Positions 36,246-46,062 of a stretch of 64,000 nt of DNA are shown here, piece by piece. The stretch's first letter is position 1, and each line of letters begins with the position of its first letter. The notes under the pieces were generated by a model that was not told the origin of the DNA, ran no database searches, and saw only the letters and a program-made list of their open reading frames with translations. The stretch lies in the NCBI GenBank assembly GCA_017469565.1, contig JAFUGC010000048.1:1-64000 (forward strand). The letters are read 5' to 3'. This DNA is from Clostridia bacterium. GTDB lineage: Bacteria; Bacillota; Clostridia; TANB77; UBA1234. Both the position numbers and the translations under genes were made by a program.

Positions 36246-37783
36246 AATGGAGTTTAAAAATGAAAAGTCAAATTAAAATAGGTGCCATACTTGGATATGT
36301 TAATATGATTATAAATATAGTCATTACACTTTTATATACTCCTTTGATGCTTAAACTTATGGGGCAATCTGAATATGGACTATATTCCTTGGTGGCTTCT
36401 GTAATTGGATATTTATCTGTTTTGGATATGGGATTTGGAAATGCAATGATAAGGTTTATCTCTAGGTCTAAAGCAAGGAATGAAGTAGAAAATGAAAAGA
36501 CAATTAATGGTTTATTTTTATTTCTATATTCAATTATTGGAGTAATAGCTTTATTAATTGGAATCATTATAATTTTTAATATTGGAGGCATCTTTAAAGC
36601 ATTAACAACTGAGGAATTAGCTAAAGCAAAAATAATTATGGAAATTTTAATATTTACGATTGCAATTTCTTTTCCATTAAGTGTTTTTGATTCATATGTC
36701 ACATCATGTGAAAAATTTAAATTTATGAAGATTCTTGCTATATTAAAGACTTTAGCTATACCACTTACTATGATTCCATTATTATTTATGGGACACAAAG
36801 CAATTACAATGGTTATTGTCACTAGTGCTTATACAATATTTTTTCATTTACTTGTATTGTATTATTGCTTCGTAAAGCTTGGAATGAAAATTAGGTTTAG
36901 CCTAAAAAACATAGATTATCCTATGTTAAAAGATATATTTAGCTATTCATTCTTTATATTTCTCAATATAATAGTTGATAATTTGTACGCTCATACAGAC
37001 CAAGTTATTTTGGGAGCAGTATCGGGTACAATTGCTGTTTCAATATATGCAGTGGCACAAAAAATAAGTACAATGAATAAGCAGTTATCTACTAATATTA
37101 GTAGTGTTTTTTTCCCGAGAATTACAAAAACTCTAGAGGAAGAAGATGGGGACAAAAAAGTTTCAGACATTTTTATTAATGTTTCAAGAATTCAACTATA
37201 TATACTTGCTCTGGTTTTGTGTGGATTTATTGTTTTTGGAAAACAATTTATTAGATTATGGGTTGGAGAAGGATATCTTGATGCATACTATATATTGTTA
37301 TTACTGATGGCTCCGGGGATTATCCCTTTAACACAGAATATAGGCATTTCTATATTACAAGCCAAAAATATTCATATGTTTAGGTCCATTACATATCTTA
37401 TTATCGCTATTTTTAATGTAATAATAAGTATTCCATTAGCCAAACTTTATGCTGGTGTAGGTGCTGCAATTGGAACTGCAATTGCAAACATATTAGGACA
37501 AATTGTAACCATGAACATATATTATTGGAAAGTAGCAAAGATAGACATTCCTAAGTATTGGAGAAGGTTTATCATGTTTATGGTACCACTCTTTATAATG
37601 ACAATAGTATTGAATTGCTATACTAAGAATATTGATTTAACGTGGATTCAGTTAATTGGTAGTATTGTTGTATTTACAATTTTATACTGTTTATACTGTA
37701 TTATATATATGAATGATGAAGAAAAAGGCTATATAAAAGCTATAAAAAATAAATTACTAAGCAAGGGAAGAAAAGAAGGATGA
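36242..37783 (+). CDS. Wzx-type polysaccharide flippase
   Basis: The 513-residue protein has about fourteen hydrophobic helices. The opening IGAILGYVNMIINIVITLLY and MGQSEYGLYSLVASVIGYL, followed by LDMGFGNAMIRFISR, are typical of the MOP-superfamily O-antigen/teichoic acid flippases. It should move the lipid-linked repeat unit across the membrane. The ATG overlaps the previous stop as ATGA; an internal ATG at 36260 is an alternative. The acyltransferase gene overlaps its end by 4 bp. Confidence 0.92.
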   Translation: MKWSLKMKSQIKIGAILGYVNMIINIVITLLYTPLMLKLMGQSEYGLYSLVASVIGYLSVLDMGFGNAMIRFISRSKARNEVENEKTINGLFLFLYSIIGVIALLIGIIIIFNIGGIFKALTTEELAKAKIIMEILIFTIAISFPLSVFDSYVTSCEKFKFMKILAILKTLAIPLTMIPLLFMGHKAITMVIVTSAYTIFFHLLVLYYCFVKLGMKIRFSLKNIDYPMLKDIFSYSFFIFLNIIVDNLYAHTDQVILGAVSGTIAVSIYAVAQKISTMNKQLSTNISSVFFPRITKTLEEEDGDKKVSDIFINVSRIQLYILALVLCGFIVFGKQFIRLWVGEGYLDAYYILLLLMAPGIIPLTQNIGISILQAKNIHMFRSITYLIIAIFNVIISIPLAKLYAGVGAAIGTAIANILGQIVTMNIYYWKVAKIDIPKYWRRFIMFMVPLFIMTIVLNCYTKNIDLTWIQLIGSIVVFTILYCLYCIIYMNDEEKGYIKAIKNKLLSKGRKEG

Positions 37784-38851
37784 TAGTTTTATATTTTATC
37801 TTCTTATGTTTATTTTTAATTGACATAAAATATACTAAAAAAGATTTCAATAAGCAATATCTTAGTAAAGACACTACAACAATAATAAGTGGTTTGTTTG
37901 TAATTACAATATTTTTTAGTCATTTCAAAGGATATATTGATAGTGCCAATATACTTGATATTTCACTAAGTAAGATTTTGAATATGGTAGGACAATTAAT
38001 GGTCTCCACGTTTTTGTTTTACTCTGGATATGGCATTTGTGAATCGATAAAAAGTAAGGAAAATTATATGAAGCATTTTTTTAGAAATAGATTGATTCCC
38101 ACTTTTTTGAATTTTGTAATTGCGGTGTGTCTTTTTTTGGTAATGGATATGATGATTGGTAAAACTTATGATAACCAACAAATTTTATTATCATTTATTG
38201 GTTATGAATCAATTGGAAATTCAAACTGGTATATGTTTGCTACATTTGTATTGTATTTATTGACCAAAATTTCATTTAGTGGCGTTAAAGATAGGTCACA
38301 GAAAAAAAAGTTTACATAATCGTATTACTCTTTTGGCACTCTTCGTAATACTATACGTCATTATTGTAGGAATGGTAAAAGAAACTCGATTTGTCAATAC
38401 AGTATTGTGCTATGTTGCAGGTTTTTATTATTCGTGTTTTAAAGATGAAATAGAAGGCTTTATACAGAGAAGTAATTTAAATTATGCTACAACGCTGATG
38501 CTTGTTTGTTTTTGCTTTATAGTAATATTTATTGCGGATAAATTATTAGGTAGTATATTAAAAAATAACTTTATATATAATTTATATTCAATATTTTTTG
38601 TTGGAATGATATTGTTGGCAAGTATGAAATTCAAATTAAACAATAAAATTTTTACTTTTTTTGGTCAACATGTTTTTTGGATTTATATACTTCAAAGAAT
38701 ACCAATGATAATATTACAGGGTAGGATGAATAATTATATGTATTTTGTTTTGTCATTTGCAATTACAATTTTACTAGCGTTTCTCATGAAGAAATTTACT
38801 GACAAGTTGTGGAGCAAAGAACATATTTCAAATATACTGATAAATCAATAA
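37780..38851 (+). CDS. Acyltransferase-3-like membrane protein, frameshifted at an A8 tract
   Basis: Two adjacent frames together give a polytopic acyltransferase of about 356 residues. The first ends at 38319 after KISFSGVKDRSQKKK. The second continues LHNRITLLALFVILY and ends at 38851. The junction contains eight consecutive A (38302-38309). Removing one A, or a +1 slip, joins the frames. No CGG is present here. The N-terminal part has the HF (catalytic His) after a first helix and a YSGYG turn. O-acetylation of capsule is the likely role. Poly(A) slippage could give phase variation; a sequencing error is the alternative. Confidence 0.7.
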
Positions 38852-38869
38852 AAGAAAGAAGGGTATAAG

Positions 38870-39307
38870 ATGATAATTGGCTATACAGATGGTGTATATG
38901 ATATGTTTCATGTTGGACATTTGAATATGATACGAAATGCCAAAAATATGTGTGATTATTTAATAGTAGGAGTACATGCAGATGACGTAGTGGAAGAATA
39001 TAAACACAGAAGACCAATTATAAATGAAGAAGACAGAAGAGAGATTGTATCTGCTATTAAAGAAGTTGATGAGGCCGTCATTAATTATACAAGAGATAAA
39101 ATGGAATTATGGAAAAAGTATCATTTTAATGTTATTTTTATTGGTGATGATTGGAAAGGTACTGAACGATGGAATAATTTTGAGAAAATCTTAGGTGAGA
39201 TTGGTGTGAAGGTAGAATATATTCCTTATACAAAGCGAATCTCCACAACTAAAATAAGAGAAATGGTTACGGATAAACAAGAAAAGGAGGGGGGTTGTCA
39301 TGTGTAA
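38870..39307 (+). CDS. tagD: Glycerol-3-phosphate cytidylyltransferase (TagD-like)
   Basis: The 145-residue nucleotidyltransferase has the HIGH-type motif GVYDMFHVGHLNMIRNA, a VGVHADD segment and the signature RISTTKIRE. It would couple glycerol 3-phosphate (or a related polyol phosphate) to CTP to give the CDP donor used by the two glycerophosphotransferases in this cluster. Compared with classical TagD (about 130 residues) it has a slightly longer tail. It overlaps the PdxA-like gene by 8 bp, so the two are probably translated together and may act on related substrates. Confidence 0.85.
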   Translation: MIIGYTDGVYDMFHVGHLNMIRNAKNMCDYLIVGVHADDVVEEYKHRRPIINEEDRREIVSAIKEVDEAVINYTRDKMELWKKYHFNVIFIGDDWKGTERWNNFEKILGEIGVKVEYIPYTKRISTTKIREMVTDKQEKEGGCHV

Positions 39308-40337
39308 TCGTTTAAAAGTCGCAATAACAATGGGCGATCCAGCTGGGATTGGCGCAGAAATAATAATTAAATCCTTAAAAAACACAAAAGTATATGAACA
39401 GTGTATTCCAATAGTTATAGGTGATAGGGAACCTTTAAATGATGCTATCAACTATTGTAATTCAAATTTAAAATTAAACGAATTAAATGATATAGATGAA
39501 GCAAGAGGTGAGTGTGGGATAGTTGATTATATTAACTTGAAATATCTAAAGCCTAATAGTTGGAAATATGGAGAACCACAGGCATTATGTGGAGAAGCAT
39601 CATTTAATTATATTACTTATGCAATCAAACTTGCAATGGATAAAAAGGTGAGTGCTGTAATCACTGCTCCAATTAGCAAGGAAGCATTACATTTAGCAGG
39701 GTATCATTATAGTGGGCATACAGAAATATTTGCAGACTATACAAATACTCATAAATATGGAATGCTACTTGCAAGTGGAAATTTACGAGTAATACATGTT
39801 TCTACACATGTTTCATTAAGAGAAGCTTGCGATAGAGTAAAGAAAGATAGGGTTCTAGATGTTATAAAATTAGCCCAAGAGGGATTAAATTTACTTGGAA
39901 TTGAAAATCCTAAGATTGCCGTTGCAGGACTAAATCCGCATTGCTCGGAAAATGGTTTATTTGGGTATGAAGAAAAAGATGAAATTATTCCTGCTATTGT
40001 TGAAGCTCAGAAAATAGGACTAAATGTTGAAGGACCATATTCGCCTGATACGATTTTTACTAAAGGCTTGGTTGGTCAATATGATGTCATTGTTGCAATG
40101 TATCATGATCAGGGGCATATTCCGCTTAAATTATCTGGATTTAGAATGAATGAAAAAACTAAAACATATTCATCAATGAGTGGTATAAATTGTACGATTG
40201 GTTTGCCTATTATTCGATCTTCAGTAGACCATGGAACAGCTTATGGCAAAGCAGGCGAAGGTAATGCTTTGGAAGAATCTATGTTAGATGCAATTTTTGC
40301 TGGAATAACTATGGCGAAAAATAAATTTTATATATAA
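39300..40337 (+). CDS. PdxA family 4-phospho-sugar-acid dehydrogenase
   Basis: The 345-residue NAD-dependent, metal-dependent dehydrogenase opens ITMGDPAGIGAEI. It has TAPISKEALHLAGYHYSGHTE, a VAGLNPHCSENG metal-binding His segment and AMYHDQGHIPLK, then SVDHGTAYGKAGEGNA. Classical PdxA oxidises 4-hydroxythreonine 4-phosphate for vitamin B6. Paralogues oxidise erythronate or threonate 4-phosphate to give dihydroxyacetone phosphate. Its place inside a capsule cluster, overlapping tagD, suggests it makes or consumes a small phosphorylated precursor for the polymer rather than B6. This is inference from context. Confidence 0.82.
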   Translation: MCNRLKVAITMGDPAGIGAEIIIKSLKNTKVYEQCIPIVIGDREPLNDAINYCNSNLKLNELNDIDEARGECGIVDYINLKYLKPNSWKYGEPQALCGEASFNYITYAIKLAMDKKVSAVITAPISKEALHLAGYHYSGHTEIFADYTNTHKYGMLLASGNLRVIHVSTHVSLREACDRVKKDRVLDVIKLAQEGLNLLGIENPKIAVAGLNPHCSENGLFGYEEKDEIIPAIVEAQKIGLNVEGPYSPDTIFTKGLVGQYDVIVAMYHDQGHIPLKLSGFRMNEKTKTYSSMSGINCTIGLPIIRSSVDHGTAYGKAGEGNALEESMLDAIFAGITMAKNKFYI

Positions 40338-40370
40338 TAAAATTTTTAAAATTGTAAGGACGGTAAGTAA

Positions 40371-41441
40371 ATGGTTATTTTAAAAGAGATAAAAAAAATG
40401 TATAATATGTATAAAAGGTATAAACTGAAAAAGCATATTTTAAATAATAATCATAGTAGTTTAAGTTTAGATGAAAGTAAAAAACAGCTAAAAAAGTTTA
40501 AAAATAAGGGATTTAATTTGGCAGAAAGTTACTTGTTTGATTTTAAGAATAATGATTATAGAGATTACATTACTACATGGGAAGCATATAAACCCAGACT
40601 AAATAATAATAAATATTTCTTAATATCTGATGATAAATATTTGTTCTCGATTGTATTTGGAAAATACATCGATGTAGCTAAAACATATGGCTTGATTAAT
40701 TATGGTAAGGTTGTTGGGATTGAAAATTTGAACTTGGATAATGCAAATTTATATGATTTTATTATCCAAGAAAATGGCTTGGTAATTAAAGATAGATTTG
40801 GGAGTGACGGATTTGCAGTTTATGTGTTTTACGTCAGGGAACATAAAATTTTTTATAAAGATAAGATGATTGATAAAGAAGAACTTGAAAAAATAGTAAA
40901 TGGTTTTAAGTCAGGCATTATTCAAAGCAGGATTCATCAAGGAGTATTTGAAAATAGGATTTTTGATAAAAGTATTAACACAATTAGAGTTGTATCTTTA
41001 AGAAGAAAAGATGCACAAAAACATGAAGTTGTTGCTGCGTTGCAGAGAATTGGAAGTAATAGAAGCCAGCCTGTTGACAACTTTAATCAAGGTGGGTATT
41101 CGGCATTAATTGATATTAAAACCGGGAAATTAGGAAAAATGATTAGCTTATTTGATATAAAAGATGGCAAGAAACAATTTTATGGCAATCATCCAGATAC
41201 GGATGCTAAGGTGGAAGGAGAAGTAATTCCACATTGGGATGAACTAGTAAAAAAGGTAGAAGAAATTACGGAAAAATTACCATTTTATGAAAGTGTCGCA
41301 TGGGATTTTGTTTTAAAAGATGATGGCTTTGCACTAATTGAAATTAATATGAAATCTTCTTTAAATCTTTTTCAAATTCATCATGGTATGCGAAATGAAT
41401 TATTGGGACAAAAGTATAAGGAGCATGGATGGCTGGATTAA
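40371..41441 (+). CDS. Sugar-transfer-associated ATP-grasp protein
   Basis: The 356-residue protein has an ATP-grasp fold. LVIKDRFGSDGFAVYVF is the phosphate-binding loop. INTIRVVSLRR and NFNQGGYSALIDIKTGKLG follow, then SVAWDFVLKDDGFALIEINMKSSLNLFQ with the metal-binding E-x-N. Proteins of this group occur in polysaccharide loci and probably ligate an amino acid or other carboxylate to a sugar. It lies between the PdxA-like gene and an acyltransferase, so it may decorate the repeat unit. Substrate unknown. Confidence 0.85.
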   Translation: MVILKEIKKMYNMYKRYKLKKHILNNNHSSLSLDESKKQLKKFKNKGFNLAESYLFDFKNNDYRDYITTWEAYKPRLNNNKYFLISDDKYLFSIVFGKYIDVAKTYGLINYGKVVGIENLNLDNANLYDFIIQENGLVIKDRFGSDGFAVYVFYVREHKIFYKDKMIDKEELEKIVNGFKSGIIQSRIHQGVFENRIFDKSINTIRVVSLRRKDAQKHEVVAALQRIGSNRSQPVDNFNQGGYSALIDIKTGKLGKMISLFDIKDGKKQFYGNHPDTDAKVEGEVIPHWDELVKKVEEITEKLPFYESVAWDFVLKDDGFALIEINMKSSLNLFQIHHGMRNELLGQKYKEHGWLD

Positions 41442-41515
41442 ACTTTGGGATAGTATGATGCAGAATGTAAAGGTAGCACCATTTTAATTTAATATTGATA
41501 AAAAGGAAGGATTAG

Positions 41516-42602
41516 ATGAATGTTAGAAAAAATAATTATGATTTATTAAGAATTATTTGCATGCTTGGGGTGATTATTGTGCATGTAAGTGCTTCGTATT
41601 TAAATCAAGCAGCTGAAAGCATAGCTAGTGGACGGTAAAATTAATGGCATATTTGTTATTAGCGTATATAATTGTATAGGCAGGTTTGCTGTACCATGCT
41701 TTTTAATGCTTTCTGGTGTATTCCTTTTAGACAATTCTAGTAATAAGGAGTATAAGTATTTTTATAAAAAATCTTTTAAAAGAATATTTATGCCAACAAT
41801 ATTATTCTCAATGATATATCTTTTCTATTATGCTATCTGCAACTTGATAGGCAGGGGTAGTATAGAAATAGTTTGGCTTCTTAAGAATCTTGTGAAAGGT
41901 AAACCAGCTACACACCTGTGGTATATGTATATGTTAATTGGTGTATATTTGCTAGTACCATTATTGATTAAATTTAAAGAAGATATTGGAGAAAAAAATT
42001 TCAAAATTGTATCTTGGATTTTATTTCCAATTTCGACTATTTTCTTGTGGACATCTACTTTTGAGTTAAAATGGAATCTTGGATTTTCATTTTTGTATTT
42101 ACCATATTTAATGACGGGATACTCTATTAGTAAAACCTTTAATAATAAATCATTGCTTAAATCGCTGCTTTTTGAAGTGTTGTCTTTTATTTCATTATTA
42201 ATAATGGCTTACTTAGTAAATAGAGTAACACTGTCAGGATTAAGAATTGAGCATCTTAATTATTCTATAACAAGCAATTCACCATTAAGTATGCTGTATT
42301 CAATATTTGTATTTATTTTATTTTCTTTATTGACAGTAAATATTAATTTTAGCAAGTTATCGAATCTGTCATTTGATATATATTTGATACATTATGGCGT
42401 TTGGGATTTTATTAAGAAATGCTTAAATCATTTTGCTAGAGAGGGGTTTGTTTTTGAATTGAATGCTATCTGGTCAATACCTGTATTTACATTGATAGTC
42501 ATGCTTTTATCGTTAATACTTGCTTTAGTGTATAATAAGATAGTAAGTAGCCAATTAATGAAGAATTTTGAAGATAAAGTAACAAATTTTATTTTCCGTT
42601 AA
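41516..42602 (+). CDS. Acyltransferase-3 family protein, +1 frameshift at CGG
   Basis: ATG 41516 has AAGGAAGG upstream and begins MNVRKNNYDLLRIICMLGV with the catalytic IIVHVSA His. After ...ESIASG the frame meets GGA CGG TAA and would stop after 40 residues. Skipping the C of CGG (41633) gives GKINGIFVISVYNCIGRFAVPCFLMLSGVF, the conserved second and third helices of membrane O-acyltransferases, and an open frame to 42602. The frame-corrected length is about 361 residues with about ten helices. It probably acetylates the capsule. It is the last capsule gene before the terminator. The 8-A frameshift of its 37.8 kb relative is a different kind. Confidence 0.82.
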
Positions 42603-42824
42603 CACATAAAAAGTAATCATATAAAATGAGAGTAGTGTTTAAAATGGAACTTCTTAATAGCACATACATAATATGACAGGTAGTATTGTGGCATGTAGAT
42701 GTATAGAGTGAGAATGAGTATTTGTAATAAAAACGAAAAGACGTAAATTGCATTGTTTATTGTGTTATCTAGTATAGATTTTGATATCTGATTATAATGA
42801 GGAATTCAATTTAATAAACTTATT

Positions 42825-42877
42825 AAAAAACAAAGTGTAAGGGATAATTTGTTTATTATAAGCACACTTTGTTTTTT
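42825..42877 (+). terminator. Terminator at the end of the capsule cluster
   Basis: Arms AAAAAACAAAGTGT and ACACTTTGTTTTTT enclose a 25-nt loop. The 42603-42824 stretch before it holds no gene I can support. Confidence 0.75.
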
Positions 42878-42943
42878 TGGATTTTGAGGATAGTAAGAAG
42901 AGCTCTAAATAAAAAATTAAAATATGGAATTGGAGATGTAATA

Positions 42944-44857
42944 ATGTATATTAGTAAAGTTATCATAAAAAATTATCGCTCAATAAAAGATTTAACATTA
43001 AATTTAAATTCTGGGAAGAATGTTATCGTTGGAAAGAATAATTCGGGGAAAAGTAATATTATTAGAGCAATAGATTTGGTATTAGGAGAGAGTTCACCTA
43101 CATATGCCAAGTATAATAATGTAATAGAAAGCGATTTTTACACGAATAATAGTGAGGTATCGAATAAGATTATGATATTTTGTGAGTTAGCTAAAAATTA
43201 TGATGAAGCTTTGAATATCGAAGATATTATAGAATGTAAATTTTATGCAAAGTATGTTGAAGATTTATACACAGATGAGAAAATTTTGAAAAATAAAGAT
43301 GATATATACAATACTGTAGAGTTTTATGAAAGAGAAATGGAAGCAAAAGGTGGAAGATTGCCAAGCATTTATTTTAAAACAAAAGGTTTTAGTACAGATA
43401 TATACAGGAGAGTGATGAATAAAAATAGATTTGGATTTTTATTCACTGCTACTTTAAATCAAGACAAAATAGAGAAAGACTTGAAGTTTCTAGTTTATAA
43501 TGAAGAAAGTCAAAAATGGACAGTATTTTTTAGTGCACAATTAAGAAACTTATTATTGCAAAGTGCCATTATTCCAGCTTTTCGTGAACCTTCTCAGCAA
43601 CTATCTCTTGGTCAATGGTCTTGGTATGGCAAAATGATGAGGATTCTAACTAATACAGTACCTTTGGAAAAATGGAAAGAATATAAAGAGGCTTCACAAA
43701 AAATTGCTGCTGTTTCCAATGATATATTTGAGAATGTTACCGCAGAAATCAATAATGGTAACTTTAAAATTGCTTTTCCGAATACGAAGTTATTGTTTAA
43801 ATTTTTAGATGATAAAAAATCTGAATTATATAAGAATGCTAAAATATATATTGATGATGGTTTTATGTCAGATATTTCATTAAAAGGTGCGGGAATTCAG
43901 AGTGCAGTAATTATTTCACTTTATACATACTACGTAAAAAATATCTCTAAAGTAAAAAATGCCTTACTATGTATGGAAGAACCAGAATTATATTTACATC
44001 CTCATGGCAAAAGGATGATTTCAAATCGAGTAAATGATTTCTTAGATGCTGGAGAAAATCAAGCTATTATTGTAACTCATGCAGAAGAGTTTATCGAATT
44101 AAAGAATAAAAATTCAAAAATAATTAAAATTACTAGGGATAGTCAAAAGGGAAGTATTGCTCATGAAATCAACTTGGATAAATGTAAAGAAGTGATAGTA
44201 AAAAATGAGAATAAAGAAATATTCTTTGCTGACAAGGTAATACTATGTGAGGGCAAGGAGAACCTTCTGCTAGAGTTTATTAACTTATCTTTTTTGAATG
44301 GAAAATTTGATGATGAAAATATTTCTGTAATTAATGTGGATGGCAAAGGTAACTTTAAGAAATATATAGAAATTGCCAAAAAGATAAATGTAAAAGTATA
44401 TGTAATAGCCGATTTTGATTATATTTTAAGAGATAATAATGAAAAAATCAAGAGCTACGGAAAAAGTTATAAAGGTGACATTGGTAATTTGACTGCTGAT
44501 GATTTAGAATATATTTCACAAAAATCAGACAATAATTTACAATCCTTTATAGCAAAACTTAGAAATCAATTACTTAGCTTTGATGAGACAAAATTCTATA
44601 AGGCTAAAAGTAGCGATGACTATGAAAGGTTTTTATTTCAATACAAGGGCAGTCAATATACAATAAATGACTGTTTGGAAAAGATACAAGATAGTAATAT
44701 ATTTATTGAAGATGCTGAAGTGGAAAATTTGTTCAAAAATCTTAATCATAAAATGAAAGATGAAGATATTTATCAATTATATGAAAATCCAGATTATGAA
44801 ACAGAATTTGATAATAAGAAATTAAAACGACTTATTGAGTTTTTAAAGAAGATATGA
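42944..44857 (+). CDS. OLD-family ATPase with TOPRIM nuclease domain
   Basis: The 637-residue protein starts at ATG 42944 (GGAGATG upstream). The ABC-type ATPase part has YISKVIIKNYRSIKDL, Walker A GKNNSGKSNII and Walker B with LLCMEEPELYLHP, followed by IIVTHAEEF. From about residue 425 a TOPRIM-like domain appears: VILCEGKENLL (metal Glu), INVDGKGNF and VIADFD. This is the architecture of OLD nucleases and of the ATPase subunits of Gabija and PARIS-like phage defence. The next gene, 99 bp on, encodes a protein with a HEPN-like motif, not the usual helicase. It may be a defence pair. Confidence 0.82.
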   Translation: MYISKVIIKNYRSIKDLTLNLNSGKNVIVGKNNSGKSNIIRAIDLVLGESSPTYAKYNNVIESDFYTNNSEVSNKIMIFCELAKNYDEALNIEDIIECKFYAKYVEDLYTDEKILKNKDDIYNTVEFYEREMEAKGGRLPSIYFKTKGFSTDIYRRVMNKNRFGFLFTATLNQDKIEKDLKFLVYNEESQKWTVFFSAQLRNLLLQSAIIPAFREPSQQLSLGQWSWYGKMMRILTNTVPLEKWKEYKEASQKIAAVSNDIFENVTAEINNGNFKIAFPNTKLLFKFLDDKKSELYKNAKIYIDDGFMSDISLKGAGIQSAVIISLYTYYVKNISKVKNALLCMEEPELYLHPHGKRMISNRVNDFLDAGENQAIIVTHAEEFIELKNKNSKIIKITRDSQKGSIAHEINLDKCKEVIVKNENKEIFFADKVILCEGKENLLLEFINLSFLNGKFDDENISVINVDGKGNFKKYIEIAKKINVKVYVIADFDYILRDNNEKIKSYGKSYKGDIGNLTADDLEYISQKSDNNLQSFIAKLRNQLLSFDETKFYKAKSSDDYERFLFQYKGSQYTINDCLEKIQDSNIFIEDAEVENLFKNLNHKMKDEDIYQLYENPDYETEFDNKKLKRLIEFLKKI

Positions 44858-44956
44858 TGATATTTTATAGATTATATGAATAAAAAGGAGGAAAAGTTTG
44901 CATGATAGAGTAATGATATTAATCAAAAGAAAAAAAATTGAGAGGTGGATGAGTTT

Positions 44957-46027
44957 ATGGTTAATTTTAGTTCATACAATAATCAACCTAAAATGCTTTC
45001 TGATGGAAGAAATTTTAATATTGATTCAAAAGAAGCAGAAGAGTATATTTCACAAAAAATTGATGAATTAATAGCAGTGCATAGAAAATCAGAGGAGAGA
45101 AGTAAAAAAATAGAAATCCTTGAAGAAGTGTGGAATATAATTGATAATGCTGTAGCACATGGGAGCTTTCCTAGAGCATTTGGGTATTTCAAGACAGAAA
45201 AACAAAGAGAAGAATTTGAACAACAGCATTTTAAAATGAATGCGGTATCCTATTATTTCGGAAATATTTTCAGTAACTATCATCAAAGAATTTTTGAAAA
45301 TCATCTTCCTTTTTGCATAATAAATGGCACTTTTAATAATAATATTATTCGCTTTCATGAATTGTATAACAGATCACTTAATGATTATGCAGCTGCCTTA
45401 TTACATATACCCGCATATAATCCTTTAAATCTTCCTATAGATAAACCGTGCTACATGGTAGGAAATTTGATTATGGGAGAACATGCTTATGCTACATCTT
45501 TTATTGTTCCAGCATTAATTGAAAGATTTTTAATCATTCAGTTATCCTCTAAAATACTTCACGAATCCATTAATGTGCTTTCAAACTTGCTTGATAAAGG
45601 AAAAATTTATTTGTCTAAAGAGGAGATGTGGTACTATGAAACTTTTTCTAAAAGAGAGAGTCAAACTTTTGATAGAGATTTGAGACCAGATTTATATACT
45701 CTTTTTATAAAGTATCATGTTCTAGAAGAAAGTGACGATATCAAACAAATTTTCTTAAATCACTTAACAACACAAGTCAAAAAGAAAAAAATGAAGTTTG
45801 AAGAATTAACATTAGGAGGTTTATTTTATTCTGAGTATGTAAAAAAACAAATTGAGCCTAATTATTATAGGCTTCTTAAGTTTTTATTTCATGCGAAGGA
45901 TATGAATGTAAGAAATCATATTATGCATGCAAATAATGAGTTTTTTGATTATTTTGGGATTGGAATTACGTCAATTATGGTGCAACTCTTGTGGGATATT
46001 TTAAGCGAAGATATTTTCAAATGTTAA
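44957..46027 (+). CDS. Hypothetical protein with C-terminal HEPN-like Rx4H motif
   Basis: The 356-residue protein begins MVNFSSYNNQPKML at the ATG after GAGAGGTGG. It is helical and I do not recognise its family. Near the C-terminus MNVRNHIMHANNEFFDYF contains R-N-H-I-M-H, an R-x4-H pattern typical of HEPN ribonucleases and of DUF4209-like C-termini. A hydrophobic helix follows. Its position directly after an OLD-type ATPase on the same strand suggests a two-gene toxin/sensor or abortive-infection module. The motif is short, so nuclease activity is only a hypothesis. Confidence 0.55.
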   Translation: MVNFSSYNNQPKMLSDGRNFNIDSKEAEEYISQKIDELIAVHRKSEERSKKIEILEEVWNIIDNAVAHGSFPRAFGYFKTEKQREEFEQQHFKMNAVSYYFGNIFSNYHQRIFENHLPFCIINGTFNNNIIRFHELYNRSLNDYAAALLHIPAYNPLNLPIDKPCYMVGNLIMGEHAYATSFIVPALIERFLIIQLSSKILHESINVLSNLLDKGKIYLSKEEMWYYETFSKRESQTFDRDLRPDLYTLFIKYHVLEESDDIKQIFLNHLTTQVKKKKMKFEELTLGGLFYSEYVKKQIEPNYYRLLKFLFHAKDMNVRNHIMHANNEFFDYFGIGITSIMVQLLWDILSEDIFKC

Positions 46028-46062
46028 ACTTATAAACTATGGAAGTGTACTGTTTTTATGAA

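Noticed and set aside
38288-38296. In-frame AGG as the cause of the 37.8 kb acyltransferase frameshift
   Set aside because: AGG is used as ordinary arginine throughout the window (for example in recJ and relA), and an A8 tract immediately follows, which is a better explanation.
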